From the NCBI GenBank assembly GCA_947629655.1, contig CANREL010000003.1:102789-166788 (forward strand): a stretch of 64,000 nt of DNA, written 5' to 3'. Below are positions 43,827 to 52,187 of this stretch, piece after piece (the stretch's first letter is position 1; each line of letters starts with the position of its first letter). The translations under genes and the position numbers were made by a program. Origin of the DNA: an uncultured Bacilli bacterium (GTDB lineage: Bacteria > Bacillota_I > Bacilli_A > RF39 > UBA660). Under the pieces are notes generated by a model that searched no databases, was not told where the DNA came from, and saw only the letters and a list, made by a program, of their open reading frames with translations.

Positions 43827-46800
43827 ATGAATGAGTCTTATGATGGGAGCTCTGCTTCATTTGTTTCTGATAAAATTTTAAGAGCAACAGAAGCACCTGA
43901 AAATGCTACAAGAGTTAGTAAACCAAAAAAGAGCAAAATGACTGCTGCTACATATGAAGGTATAAGACAAAACAAAGAAACTAAAAAACTAGCTAAGAAA
44001 ATTGATAAATATAATAGGGAATTTGCAGAATTGCAGAGATTAGCTAATGAAACTAATGAAAGTATAGGAACTAATGATTACTCTGCAGTAATGCAAAATG
44101 TTGAGTTATACAATAAACAAGCACGTAGATTGGCTAAAATCGGTGTTCAAGTTTTAGCGTTTGATTCAGAGGCTTATAAAGTAATTTTTGAAAAAAAACA
44201 AGCTGCAAGAGCTATAAAAGTTCCAGCATTTTTAATTGGTCCATTAAAAATGTTAAGCGCTGAAGGACGTAGAAAAGCTGCTGAATTAAAGAAAGTAAAG
44301 GCTGAAAAAGAGCGCTTAGATAGAAAGATGGTGGATACTATTGTATCTACAGCTGAAGCGGCAATTGGAGAACATTCAGATGACGGTTTAAATGTAGATT
44401 ATGATAAAATATCTGCTTTATCTCTTGGAAATCTTTCTGAATTATCACAAAATGGATCTCCAACTGGAGAAAGTGCTACTACTGCGGAAGAAGCTGGAAA
44501 AGGTTCAGATGAGAAAGAAAAAACTGATCAAGCAACTCCTGTAGTAACAGAGCCAACTCCTACAGATACAAAGAGTGAAGAAGATAAGAAGAAAGAGGAA
44601 GAAGAAGCTCGCAAAGCAGCTGAAGAACAGGCTAAAGCTGAAAAACGTGACAAAGTTAATGCAGCAATGCAAAAGAAGAGAGCTGCTAGACAAAAAGCAG
44701 CAGTTGATGTAAATGATACATTTGCATTCTTAAGCAAGATATCTAATTCTTTTGTTCCTATTAAGTATCAAAAAGTAAAAGATGGTAAAAAAGTAGTTGG
44801 AAAAGCTGTCAAATCAGTTGGAGCTACAGGTACATCTATAGTTTCTGCAGCAGATTTTAATAAGATTGGAAACATAAATAGTCAAAATTCTGAAGAAATT
44901 AGAGCAAATTATCGCGAATTTGTTAATTTAGTTGATTTTGCTTATCTATGGCGTAATAGTGGTAAAATAACAAAGATTAATCGTAGTACTGGTCAACCAG
45001 TTGCTGATGGAGAAGATATTAATAGTTCTTTAGTTGTTGACCAATATCATGCTTTTGATGAAGAAAATAGAGTAGTATTTGACTTCGTTGTAAATGCTGT
45101 AAATGGTAATATGAGTAACGAAGAAGCTTTGGCTAAAGCTAAAGAAGAATTGAGTGAAGAACAAGTTGCTTTTGTTGAAAAATTAGTTTCTGATCCTAAA
45201 AAATATGAAACAATTAAAAAAGGCGTTTCTGCATTAGATAAATTGGGTGTATCTGTTAAAAAAACTAGTGTTGATGAAGATGTAATGAGAAAGAGAAGAC
45301 TAGTTGACAAAGGTATGGCTGAACGTGCTAAGAAGAAATATGGATGGACAGATAAAACTGATGATAAATCAGCAGATGATGACGATAAGTCAAAAGATAC
45401 TGACGATAAAGGAAAAGATGCTGATGATAAAGGAACTAATCCTGATTCACAAGATGATCAAGATAAGAAAGATGATCAACCAGCACCAGTGGTTACTCCA
45501 AAAATAGTAACTCCAGTTGTAGGTATCGATGATAAGTCTGATAAGAATGATGCTCAAGATGATCAAACTAAGAAAGATGATCAAGACAAAAAGGATGATC
45601 AACCAACACCAGTGGTTACTCCAGATGGTGTTGATAAAACGAGTACTGAAGATACAGATAGTAGAGTTTACCCTAAACCAGTAGATGATAAAGATTATAT
45701 TTCACAAATTTCAGCTTTGACTCGTGATATTTCTCGTCTTTTAGAAAGTAGAAATAGTTTAGTTGCCGGTTTAGGTGCTGAAGCAGAATTTCAAGGTATA
45801 AATGAACTTATTTCTAATAAATTAAATCAAATCAATAGATTAGCTCTATCTGGTATTGTTGCACTTGGTACGACAAGTGAAAAAGGTAAAGATGATACTG
45901 CTACAAAAGTACCACCAGTAGTTGTAACTGTTGAAGCGTCTATTAGTAAGGATGATCAAGCTGTTAAAGATGGTGATCAATCAAAAGAAGATGATGCTTC
46001 TAAGGACGATGAACCAAAACAAGATGATAAACCAGTAGACACTGCTGACGATGATAAAAAGGATGATCAACCAAAAGAAGATGATGCTTCTAAAGATGCT
46101 GAACCTAAACAAGATGATAAACCAGTAGATAATGCTGACGATGATAAGAAGGATGATCCATCAAAAGATGATGATACTTCTAAAGATGATGATTCTAAAC
46201 AAGACGATAAACCAGTAGATACTGCTGACGATGATAAGAAGGATGATCAATCAAAAGATGATGATACTTCTAAAGATGATGAGCCTAAACAAGATGACAA
46301 GCCAGTAGATAATACTGACGATGATAAAAATGATGATCAATCAAAAGATGATGATGCTTCTAAAGATGACGAACCTAAACAAGATGATAAACCAGTAGAT
46401 ATTGCTGACGATGATAAGAAGGATGATCAATCAAAAGATGATGATGCTTCTAAAGATGATGAGCCTAAACAAGATGACAAGCCAGTAGATAATACTGACG
46501 ATGATAAAAATGATGATCAACCAGTAGATGAGGCTGATAAAGACAAACAAGCAGGACTTACAGATCAAGATGCTAAAGATATTGAAGAAGAAGCAGAGAA
46601 AAGTGTAAGAGAAGAGTATGGTGCTGTTGTTAATGTTCATGTTGTTATTCCACAGCCTTTACATACTACTATTGTAAATGTGGATGTAAATCATATTAAT
46701 GGTTGCAACATCAATGTTGGTGTTTCAGTATCACTTGGACGTAATGCTGACCAAGATAGTGATGATGCACGAAAAGATGCTGTTGCTTGGTGGTCAAAGA

Positions 46801-47024
46801 TGACTGAAACTGAAGACAAAAGAGATGAAATTGATGATAAGGTAGCTGCTGCTATTTTGGCTAATGGTGGTTATGATGTCAATGTTACTGTTGGATTAGG
46901 TAAACCTTCTGATATTCTTAAAAGAATTGCAGATGATAATCAAGAAGAATACGATAACTTGATGTCTAGTTATAAAGCATCTAAGGAAGATTCAAAATCA
47001 AGTGATGAAGGAAAGTCTCTTTAA
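43827..47024 (+). CDS. Giant Asp/Lys repeat protein
   Basis: 1065 aa with no signal peptide or membrane segment. A basic helical N-terminal region (1-200), an acidic Thr/Pro linker, a helical middle (about 300-510), a low-complexity Asp/Lys/Gln stretch (about 511-615), a short helical island (about 625-690), then six tandem 30-residue repeats (codons 720-899, consensus SKDDEPKQDDKPVDxxDDDK), and a C-terminal domain (about 920-1050) with paired beta-like strands VNVHVVIP and CNINVGVSVSLG. No family recognised. AAAGGAGG precedes the start. Confidence 0.65.
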   Translation: MNESYDGSSASFVSDKILRATEAPENATRVSKPKKSKMTAATYEGIRQNKETKKLAKKIDKYNREFAELQRLANETNESIGTNDYSAVMQNVELYNKQARRLAKIGVQVLAFDSEAYKVIFEKKQAARAIKVPAFLIGPLKMLSAEGRRKAAELKKVKAEKERLDRKMVDTIVSTAEAAIGEHSDDGLNVDYDKISALSLGNLSELSQNGSPTGESATTAEEAGKGSDEKEKTDQATPVVTEPTPTDTKSEEDKKKEEEEARKAAEEQAKAEKRDKVNAAMQKKRAARQKAAVDVNDTFAFLSKISNSFVPIKYQKVKDGKKVVGKAVKSVGATGTSIVSAADFNKIGNINSQNSEEIRANYREFVNLVDFAYLWRNSGKITKINRSTGQPVADGEDINSSLVVDQYHAFDEENRVVFDFVVNAVNGNMSNEEALAKAKEELSEEQVAFVEKLVSDPKKYETIKKGVSALDKLGVSVKKTSVDEDVMRKRRLVDKGMAERAKKKYGWTDKTDDKSADDDDKSKDTDDKGKDADDKGTNPDSQDDQDKKDDQPAPVVTPKIVTPVVGIDDKSDKNDAQDDQTKKDDQDKKDDQPTPVVTPDGVDKTSTEDTDSRVYPKPVDDKDYISQISALTRDISRLLESRNSLVAGLGAEAEFQGINELISNKLNQINRLALSGIVALGTTSEKGKDDTATKVPPVVVTVEASISKDDQAVKDGDQSKEDDASKDDEPKQDDKPVDTADDDKKDDQPKEDDASKDAEPKQDDKPVDNADDDKKDDPSKDDDTSKDDDSKQDDKPVDTADDDKKDDQSKDDDTSKDDEPKQDDKPVDNTDDDKNDDQSKDDDASKDDEPKQDDKPVDIADDDKKDDQSKDDDASKDDEPKQDDKPVDNTDDDKNDDQPVDEADKDKQAGLTDQDAKDIEEEAEKSVREEYGAVVNVHVVIPQPLHTTIVNVDVNHINGCNINVGVSVSLGRNADQDSDDARKDAVAWWSKMTETEDKRDEIDDKVAAAILANGGYDVNVTVGLGKPSDILKRIADDNQEEYDNLMSSYKASKEDSKSSDEGKSL
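45984..46523 (+). repeat. Six tandem 90-bp coding repeats
   Basis: Six in-frame 90-bp units encode 30 residues each. Copies 4 and 6 (46254-46343 and 46434-46523) are nearly identical in DNA, while others differ by several substitutions. The array suggests recent unequal crossing-over and should be length-variable between strains. Confidence 0.85.
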
Positions 47025-47040
47025 AATTATAAATAGTAAA

Positions 47041-47068
47041 AATCCTAGTTTAGTCTAGGATTTTTTTT
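47041..47068 (+). terminator. Intrinsic terminator
   Basis: An 8-bp stem (47041-47048 with 47055-47062) is followed by an eight-T run; a TATAAT (47071-47076) follows two bases later. Confidence 0.8.
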
Positions 47069-47094
47069 CATATAATTTAATATGGTGAGTAATT

Positions 47095-47946
47095 ATGATT
47101 ACCAATTTAATTTCCTTTTTATATGATATAAAAGTAGAGGTAGTTAGAAAAAGTAATAATAGTTATATATTTTTATATAATGATGATTTCTATATATTTA
47201 AGAAATGTAATTTGAGAGAAGATTATTTGATGTATATATATAATTATATTAATGATAGTAATACTCTATATCATAATATTGTTAAAAATAGGCATAATAA
47301 GTATGTGAGTAGTTATAATAATGAAAATTATATATTGATGAAAATTAAATTTAATATTAATCGAATGCTCCTTTTAGATGACATATATTTATCTGGTGCT
47401 CATCATGTTTCATACATGCGAAAAAATGATTTTAATTGGACAAAACTGTGGAAATTAAAAATAGATCAAGTAGAATATTTCATAAATAATTATCAACAAT
47501 TAAATATTTCATCACTTGCTATAATTAATTATTATTTAGGGTTATCAGAAGTAGCAATTTCTTTTTTTGATACTATAAAACTAGATGACTATATTCCAGT
47601 TTCGTTATCGCATAATAGGATAGAGAACAATTCTGATCTTTATGATTATTATAGCGTAACTAATGTTATTTTTGACCACGTAACTAGAGATATGGGTGAG
47701 TATATAAAAAATTATATATATTGTAATAATTCGATAAATATGGATAATTATCAAGTGTTAAAGAGATTAAATATTAACGATAAATATATGTTGATATCGC
47801 GAATTTTATTTCCCAGTTATTTTTTTGATGTGTTTGATGATTTTGTTTTAAATGAGAGGGACTTTGTTGATTTTGATAAATATTTTAGTTGTATGGATAT
47901 CTATGAAAACAATTTAAAGAGTGTCATTAGTTATATTTTAAAATAA
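47095..47946 (+). CDS. YutH/CotS-like kinase-fold protein
   Basis: 283 aa, Tyr/Asn-rich. It has the layout of the spore-coat associated kinase-like family (CotS/YutH): N-terminal region with YIFLYNDDFYIFKK, a central SLSHNRIEN followed by VIFDHVTRDMGEYIK, and RILFPSYFFDVFDDF near the end. These match YutH's DHPSRDLAEW and ARLLFPxxYF segments as I recall them. It lies next to a NifU-like gene, as in Bacillus. The usual kinase catalytic residues are not evident. GGTGAG precedes the start. Confidence 0.6.
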   Translation: MITNLISFLYDIKVEVVRKSNNSYIFLYNDDFYIFKKCNLREDYLMYIYNYINDSNTLYHNIVKNRHNKYVSSYNNENYILMKIKFNINRMLLLDDIYLSGAHHVSYMRKNDFNWTKLWKLKIDQVEYFINNYQQLNISSLAIINYYLGLSEVAISFFDTIKLDDYIPVSLSHNRIENNSDLYDYYSVTNVIFDHVTRDMGEYIKNYIYCNNSINMDNYQVLKRLNINDKYMLISRILFPSYFFDVFDDFVLNERDFVDFDKYFSCMDIYENNLKSVISYILK

Positions 47947-47967
47947 AAAGAGTCTATATGACTCTTT
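47947..47967. terminator. Intrinsic terminator between convergent genes
   Basis: An 8-bp stem (47947-47954 with 47960-47967, loop TATAT) has A/T-rich flanks; it overlaps the end of the NifU-like gene. Confidence 0.65.
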
Positions 47968-48193
47968 CTACTCCTAATACTTCAGGTATTTCATCCATCA
48001 ACATAGCTTCTATACCATCTTTTAGTGTTATGTCAATCATTCCACAACCAGCACATGCTCCTAAAAGTTTGATATAGACAATACCTTTTTCAAATTTGAT
48101 ATATTCAAGACTACCACCATCTCCTTCAAGATATGGTCTAATTCTTTCGAGTACTTCTAATATTTTCTTTTCTACATCTTCTTTTTTTTCCAC
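47954..48193 (-). CDS. NifU C-terminal domain protein (YutI-like Fe-S scaffold)
   Basis: 79 aa, a stand-alone NifU/Nfu domain. The cluster-binding CxxC is Cys47-Cys50 in LGACAGCGMIDITLKDGIE. It receives and passes on Fe-S clusters; likely targets here include the ferredoxin and PFL activase. Bacillus YutI is the same type and lies near yutH. The start is preceded by a GGTGATCAA site. Confidence 0.9.
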   Translation of the reverse strand: MEKKEDVEKKILEVLERIRPYLEGDGGSLEYIKFEKGIVYIKLLGACAGCGMIDITLKDGIEAMLMDEIPEVLGVERVI

Positions 48194-48290
48194 AATTGAT
48201 CACCAATAAAAGTATACACTCATTAATAGGTTTAGTAAATAGTTTGCGTAAAAAAGAAATGAATGTTATAATAGGCAAGAAGGTGTAATT

Positions 48291-48656
48291 ATGGCTAAAT
48301 ATGAAAAAGGAAAAATTGTTACAGGGTGTGTAACAGGAATTGAAAACTATGGTATTTTTGTCAGTTTAGATGACTATTATAGTGGTTTGATACACATTTC
48401 TGAAATATCTACTAAATTCGTTAAAGATGTAAATGATTATGTCAATATTGGTGAAACTATAAGAGTAAAGATCGTTGATAAGGATGATGATACTTGTCAT
48501 TTAAAATTGAGCATTAAAGATATCGATTATCGTGTAAATAATAAAAGACGTAGTAAAATAGTAGAGACTAAAAAAGGATTTGAAACACTGTCAATTAAAT
48601 TAGAAGATTGGATTGATGAAAAGTATTCAGAAATCCAAAATAGAGAAAATATTTAG
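48291..48656 (+). CDS. S1-domain RNA-binding protein, CvfD/YugI type
   Basis: 121 aa: one S1 domain (about 5-75; GKIVTGCVTGIENYGIFVSLDDYYSGLIHISEIS) and a basic C-terminal tail. The length and sequence match Bacillus YugI (general stress protein 13)/CvfD, a ribosome-associated RNA-binding protein. AAGGTG precedes the ATG. Just upstream of the tRNA promoter. Confidence 0.88.
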   Translation: MAKYEKGKIVTGCVTGIENYGIFVSLDDYYSGLIHISEISTKFVKDVNDYVNIGETIRVKIVDKDDDTCHLKLSIKDIDYRVNNKRRSKIVETKKGFETLSIKLEDWIDEKYSEIQNRENI

Positions 48657-48675
48657 CAAAACTTCATCTTTATTG

Positions 48676-48704
48676 TTGACAAACAAAAGGTCAAATGATA
48701 TATT
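48676..48704 (+). promoter_or_regulatory. Promoter of tRNA block 1
   Basis: TTGACA (48676-48681), 17-nt spacer and TATATT (48699-48704), just before the first tRNA gene. Confidence 0.75.
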
Positions 48705-48735
48705 ATTAAATGTCTACGACAATTTATTTGTTTTT

Positions 48736-48812
48736 GGGCGATTAGCTCAGTTGGTTAGAGCACCTGCCTTACAAGCAGGGGGTCATAGGTTCGAGTCCTA
48801 TATCGCCCACCA
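48736..48812 (+). tRNA. tRNA-Val (TAC)
   Basis: Acceptor GGGCGAT/ATCGCCC, anticodon loop CTTACAA, TTCGAGT T-loop, encoded CCA. Confidence 0.97.
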
Positions 48813-48817
48813 TAAGT

Positions 48818-48893
48818 GCCGAAATAGCTCAATTGGTAGAGCAATTGATTTGTAATCAATAGGTTACGGGTTCAAGTCCTGTTTTCGGCACCA
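48818..48893 (+). tRNA. tRNA-Thr (TGT)
   Basis: Acceptor GCCGAAA/TTTCGGC, anticodon loop TTTGTAA, encoded CCA. Confidence 0.97.
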
Positions 48894-48900
48894 TTTATTT

Positions 48901-48984
48901 GGAGAGGTAGCGAAGTGGCTAAACGCGGCAGACTGTAAATCTGTTCCTTCGGGTTCGATGGTTCGAATCCATCTCTCTCCACCA
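48901..48984 (+). tRNA. tRNA-Tyr (GTA)
   Basis: Long variable arm of a class II tRNA, anticodon loop CTGTAAA, encoded CCA. Confidence 0.97.
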
Positions 48985-48990
48985 CTAGAT

Positions 48991-49065
48991 TGCCTCGTAG
49001 CCAAGCGGTAAGGCATCAGACTTTGACTCTGACATGCGCTAGTTCGAGTCTAGCCGAGGCAGCCA
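48991..49065 (+). tRNA. tRNA-Gln (TTG)
   Basis: Acceptor TGCCTCG/CGAGGCA, anticodon loop CTTTGAC, discriminator G, encoded CCA. Confidence 0.97.
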
Positions 49066-49067
49066 AT

Positions 49068-49143
49068 GTTCCGTTAGCTCAGTTGGTAGAGCATTTGACT
49101 TTTAATCAAAGGGTCTGGAGTTCGAATCTCCAACGGGACACCA
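49068..49143 (+). tRNA. tRNA-Lys (TTT)
   Basis: Anticodon loop CTTTTAA, acceptor with one T-G pair, encoded CCA. Confidence 0.97.
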
Positions 49144-49153
49144 TTTATGTGAT

Positions 49154-49180
49154 AAAATCCTTAGAAATAGGGATTTTTTA
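49154..49180 (+). terminator. Terminator of tRNA block 1
   Basis: A 7-bp AAAATCC/GGATTTT stem ends in a T-run. The rest of the gap to 49291 is A/T-rich and I see no gene in it. Confidence 0.7.
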
Positions 49181-49291
49181 TTATATATATGTTCAAGACA
49201 TGAAAAAATGATTTGCATCATATAATGATATTGTATAATCGTTATTTTGGCTTATATTTATGGAAAAAATTCAAAAAAAACCAAAAAAGTC

Positions 49292-49320
49292 TTGATTAAT
49301 AGGGAGTTTTAAGATACAAT
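49292..49320 (+). promoter_or_regulatory. Promoter of tRNA block 2
   Basis: TTGATT (49292-49297), 17-nt spacer and TACAAT (49315-49320), 36 bases before tRNA-Leu. Confidence 0.6.
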
Positions 49321-49356
49321 TAAGTAGTCTCATGTAAATTGAGATGTAAATGATGT

Positions 49357-49445
49357 GCCTGAGTGGCGGAATAGGTAGACGCACAGGACTTAAAATCCTG
49401 CGAGATTCAACCCTCGTGCCGGTTCAAGTCCGGCCTTAGGCACCA
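49357..49445 (+). tRNA. tRNA-Leu (TAA)
   Basis: Class II tRNA with long variable arm, anticodon loop CTTAAAA, encoded CCA. Confidence 0.97.
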
Positions 49446-49449
49446 TTTT

Positions 49450-49542
49450 GGAGGAATACCCAAGTCTGGTTGAAGGGACCGGTCTTGAAAACCGGGAGGT
49501 CGTGAGAGCGGCGCAGGGGTTCGAATCCCTTTTCCTCCGCCA
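49450..49542 (+). tRNA. tRNA-Ser (TGA)
   Basis: Class II tRNA, anticodon loop CTTGAAA, discriminator G, encoded CCA. Confidence 0.97.
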
Positions 49543-49553
49543 CTTTTATATAT

Positions 49554-49630
<77 letters not shown>

Positions 49631-49634
49631 ATGT

Positions 49635-49710
49635 GGTCTCGTAGTGCAGGGGTTAACACGTCTGCCTGTCACGCAGAAGATCGCGGGTTCAATTCCCGTC
49701 GAGACCGCCA
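49635..49710 (+). tRNA. tRNA-Asp (GTC)
   Basis: Acceptor GGTCTCG/CGAGACC, anticodon loop CTGTCAC, discriminator G, encoded CCA. Confidence 0.97.
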
Positions 49711-49713
49711 TAT

Positions 49714-49789
<76 letters not shown>

Positions 49790-49825
49790 TTTTTATATAA
49801 TAACGATCGTGATGGTCGTAATCAT

Positions 49826-49902
49826 GCGCTCGTAGCTCAGCTGGATAGAGTGTTTGGCTACGAACCAAAAGGTCAGGGGTTCGAATCCCTTCGAGCGCAC
49901 CA
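49826..49902 (+). tRNA. tRNA-Arg (ACG)
   Basis: Acceptor GCGCTCG/CGAGCGC, anticodon loop CTACGAA (A34 expected to become inosine), encoded CCA. Confidence 0.97.
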
Positions 49903-49905
49903 TTT

Positions 49906-49982
49906 CGAGAAGTGGCTCAATTTGGTAGAGCACCTGGTTTGGGACCAGGTGGTTGCAGGTTCAAATCCTGTCTTCTCGACCA
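49906..49982 (+). tRNA. tRNA-Pro (TGG)
   Basis: Acceptor CGAGAAG/CTTCTCG, anticodon loop TTTGGGA, encoded CCA. Confidence 0.97.
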
Positions 49983-49991
49983 TGTGATTAT

Positions 49992-50020
49992 AAAGTCCTG
50001 TAAAAGCAGGACTTTTATAG
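49992..50020 (+). terminator. Terminator of tRNA block 2
   Basis: A 9-bp AAAGTCCTG/CAGGACTTT stem is followed by a T/A-rich run. Confidence 0.75.
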
Positions 50021-50040
50021 TGTAATAAAACATTCATAAA

Positions 50041-50069
50041 AAAAGATTTCTATTTATTAGAAATCTTTT
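50041..50069 (-). terminator. Intrinsic terminator of the XRE gene
   Basis: A 12-bp stem (50041-50052 with 50058-50069) overlaps the stop of the minus-strand gene, with T-rich sequence beyond it on that strand. Confidence 0.7.
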
Positions 50070-50322
50070 CTTCTTCTGGTATTGGTTTGAAAAATTCATT
50101 TATATCAGTATTAGTTGCGATGCATATTCTTCTAAGTGTTTCTAAAGAAGGATATCTATCCAATAATGTCATACTTTCCATATCAGCAAGTGATTGAAAT
50201 TGTAAATCTATCTTTATGGATAGTTCATTAACTGTCAAGTGATTTTCTTTAGTTATTCTTCGCAAATTATATTTAATTGTTCTTATAAATTCTTTTTTCT
50301 CATAGAAATCATTACTACTCAT
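50050..50322 (-). CDS. XRE family HTH transcriptional regulator
   Basis: 90 aa with one Cro/C1-type helix-turn-helix (about 16-78): IKYNLRRITKENHLTVNELSIKI, then LADMES and YPSLETLRRICIATNTDINEFF. It lacks an effector domain, so it is a small DNA-binding regulator. It is divergent from the pilin-like/SGNH gene across a 150-bp gap, which may hold its operator (inference). Confidence 0.85.
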   Translation of the reverse strand: MSSNDFYEKKEFIRTIKYNLRRITKENHLTVNELSIKIDLQFQSLADMESMTLLDRYPSLETLRRICIATNTDINEFFKPIPEEEKISNK

Positions 50323-50470
50323 AAGTTTATCACCAATATTATTATGTTCAAAAAGAAAAGATAATAATATCGTAAAGAATACGATTAACTTTACACAGTG
50401 CTTATTTTAATACTTATCTATATTTGTTTTTATGCTATAATTGAGATGATAATAATATGGAGTTGATCAA

Positions 50471-51628
50471 ATGACTTTATTAAAAAAATATAAGAAAAGT
50501 TTAATTTTATCTGTGATGTTTATCTTTAGTATATTTTTCCTTTTTGAAGGAGTATATGCTGAAGGGACAACTAAATATATTTCTTGTGGTAATCAACAAG
50601 GAATTTCTTATGGTTTACCAGGTTTTATTCGCAGTATTATAACTATTATTCAAATCGTCGTTCCAATTTTGATAATATTACTTGGATCTATAGATTTCTT
50701 AAAAGTAGTATTTGGTAATAATAAAGATGATTTACCTGATGCTTTTAAAAGATTTTTACCACGACTTATCGCTGGTGCAGCAGTTTTCTTTGTAATCTTG
50801 TTAGTTAAGGTATTCATCGGAATGTTAGGGGGAAATAATGCGGGATTTTTAGAATGTGTTTCTTGCTTTACTTCTAATGGCAATGCCTGTCATGAATATG
50901 AAGTTGCTAATGAAGATCACACTTCGGAAAAATCACAAGCTGATAAAGAACGTGAAGAACGTGAAAAACAACGTGAAGAAGCACGAAAGAAGAATGAAGA
51001 AGAAGCAGCAAAGTATAAGGATGATGACGATGATGGAAGTACGTCTTCAAGTGCTACGCCAGGTACAAAAACTATTTTTGTAGGTGATTCACGTGTCGTT
51101 GGAATGTGCGGAACATTGACTGGTCAGTGGAGTGCTTGTCAATTCAGTAATGGTGGAGCTTATACTCACGGAAATGATATTTATGTAGCTCAGGGTAGCA
51201 TGGGGTATGATTGGTTTAATTCGACAGCTGTTCCAGCTATCAATAGAATTCTACAAAGTGATCCAAATACGACTTATAACATAATTTCTAACATGGGTGT
51301 AAACTGGTTATTGAGTGATGTTGATAAATACATTGTAAAATATAAAGAGTTAGCTAATGGAGCTTGGAAAAAACATAATATCATAATCGTTTCAGTAAAT
51401 CCTGTTAATGAAACTGTTGAAAGTCAACATGGTTACAGAGTTCGACAAAATGATATAAAACAGTTCAACTCTAAAATAAAAAGTGGTATTTCAGGATTAT
51501 CAAATGTTAAATACTGTGATACTTTTAATCAAATAATAAATAATTATCAGACATCAGATGGACTTCATTACACTGGTGTTACATATAAAAATATTTATAA
51601 CCATATGGTTGCTTGTATAAAAAATTAA
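50471..51628 (+). CDS. Two-TM pilin-like membrane domain fused to SGNH hydrolase
   Basis: 385 aa. Signal peptide (1-30); two membrane helices (about 52-80 and 96-119) in the layout of VirB2/TrbC-like pilins, with nearby Cys residues (39, 129, 132, 140) that could pair. A charged Glu/Lys/Arg coiled linker (about 148-190) follows, then a C-terminal domain with SGNH hydrolase signs: Ser207 in VGDSR and Asp363/His366 in SDGLHYT, with SNMG as a possible oxyanion block. The fusion is unusual. Probably an envelope esterase or acyltransferase; substrate unknown. Confidence 0.65.
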   Translation: MTLLKKYKKSLILSVMFIFSIFFLFEGVYAEGTTKYISCGNQQGISYGLPGFIRSIITIIQIVVPILIILLGSIDFLKVVFGNNKDDLPDAFKRFLPRLIAGAAVFFVILLVKVFIGMLGGNNAGFLECVSCFTSNGNACHEYEVANEDHTSEKSQADKEREEREKQREEARKKNEEEAAKYKDDDDDGSTSSSATPGTKTIFVGDSRVVGMCGTLTGQWSACQFSNGGAYTHGNDIYVAQGSMGYDWFNSTAVPAINRILQSDPNTTYNIISNMGVNWLLSDVDKYIVKYKELANGAWKKHNIIIVSVNPVNETVESQHGYRVRQNDIKQFNSKIKSGISGLSNVKYCDTFNQIINNYQTSDGLHYTGVTYKNIYNHMVACIKN

Positions 51629-51655
51629 AAAGACATTTCAAATGTCTTTTTTTAT
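51629..51655 (+). terminator. Intrinsic terminator after the SGNH gene
   Basis: A 9-bp stem (51629-51637 with 51641-51649) is followed by a T-run. Confidence 0.75.
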
Positions 51656-52089
51656 AAATATTCTTTAATTTCATCTAAGCTTTTCTCTTGAAATTTTAAA
51701 ACGTTTTTAGCTAATTTTATAATATCTTTATCAACTTCATCTTTGTAATCTTTGATTTTCTTTTCCATCTCAACAATTCCCATGGTTAAACCTTGAATTA
51801 GCATTTCAGCCATTTTAGAATCACTATTATCTTTCATGACATTCATATTTATTCCCATTTTGCTCATCATCTCAGTCATAACACCTTTAGTTTTAGGTTT
51901 TACTTTGTTCTTTTCTAATAGCTTTTCACTTTCTAAATAATATTTTTCGTATTCTTTTAATTGTTTTTCAACAATTGTCTTAATTTTATTATCTTTTCCT
52001 TCTAAGGCATTTAATAATGTCTCTAAACTGTTTTTACCCATATCAGTTGTTTGATATACATATTCTAATAATTCATTTTTATCTTTCAT
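51652..52089 (-). CDS. Helical hypothetical protein
   Basis: 145 aa, Lys/Glu-rich and almost wholly helical, no signal or membrane segment. It may form a four-helix bundle, with a Met-rich stretch (MTEMMSKMGINMNVM) in the middle. No family recognised. AGGATGAT precedes the ATG. Confidence 0.55.
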   Translation of the reverse strand: MKDKNELLEYVYQTTDMGKNSLETLLNALEGKDNKIKTIVEKQLKEYEKYYLESEKLLEKNKVKPKTKGVMTEMMSKMGINMNVMKDNSDSKMAEMLIQGLTMGIVEMEKKIKDYKDEVDKDIIKLAKNVLKFQEKSLDEIKEYL

Positions 52090-52187
52090 AATATCATCCT
52101 TTCTATTATATTTTTTACGATTGTATCATTTTTATACAGATAGTAATATTTTTTTTAGTGTGTTATAATCATATTAGGAGGATCCTT

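Noticed and set aside
45984..46523. Regular repeats that could be taken for a CRISPR array
   Set aside because: The repeats are contiguous 90-bp units without unique spacers, in frame within one protein, encoding a 30-residue Asp/Lys repeat.
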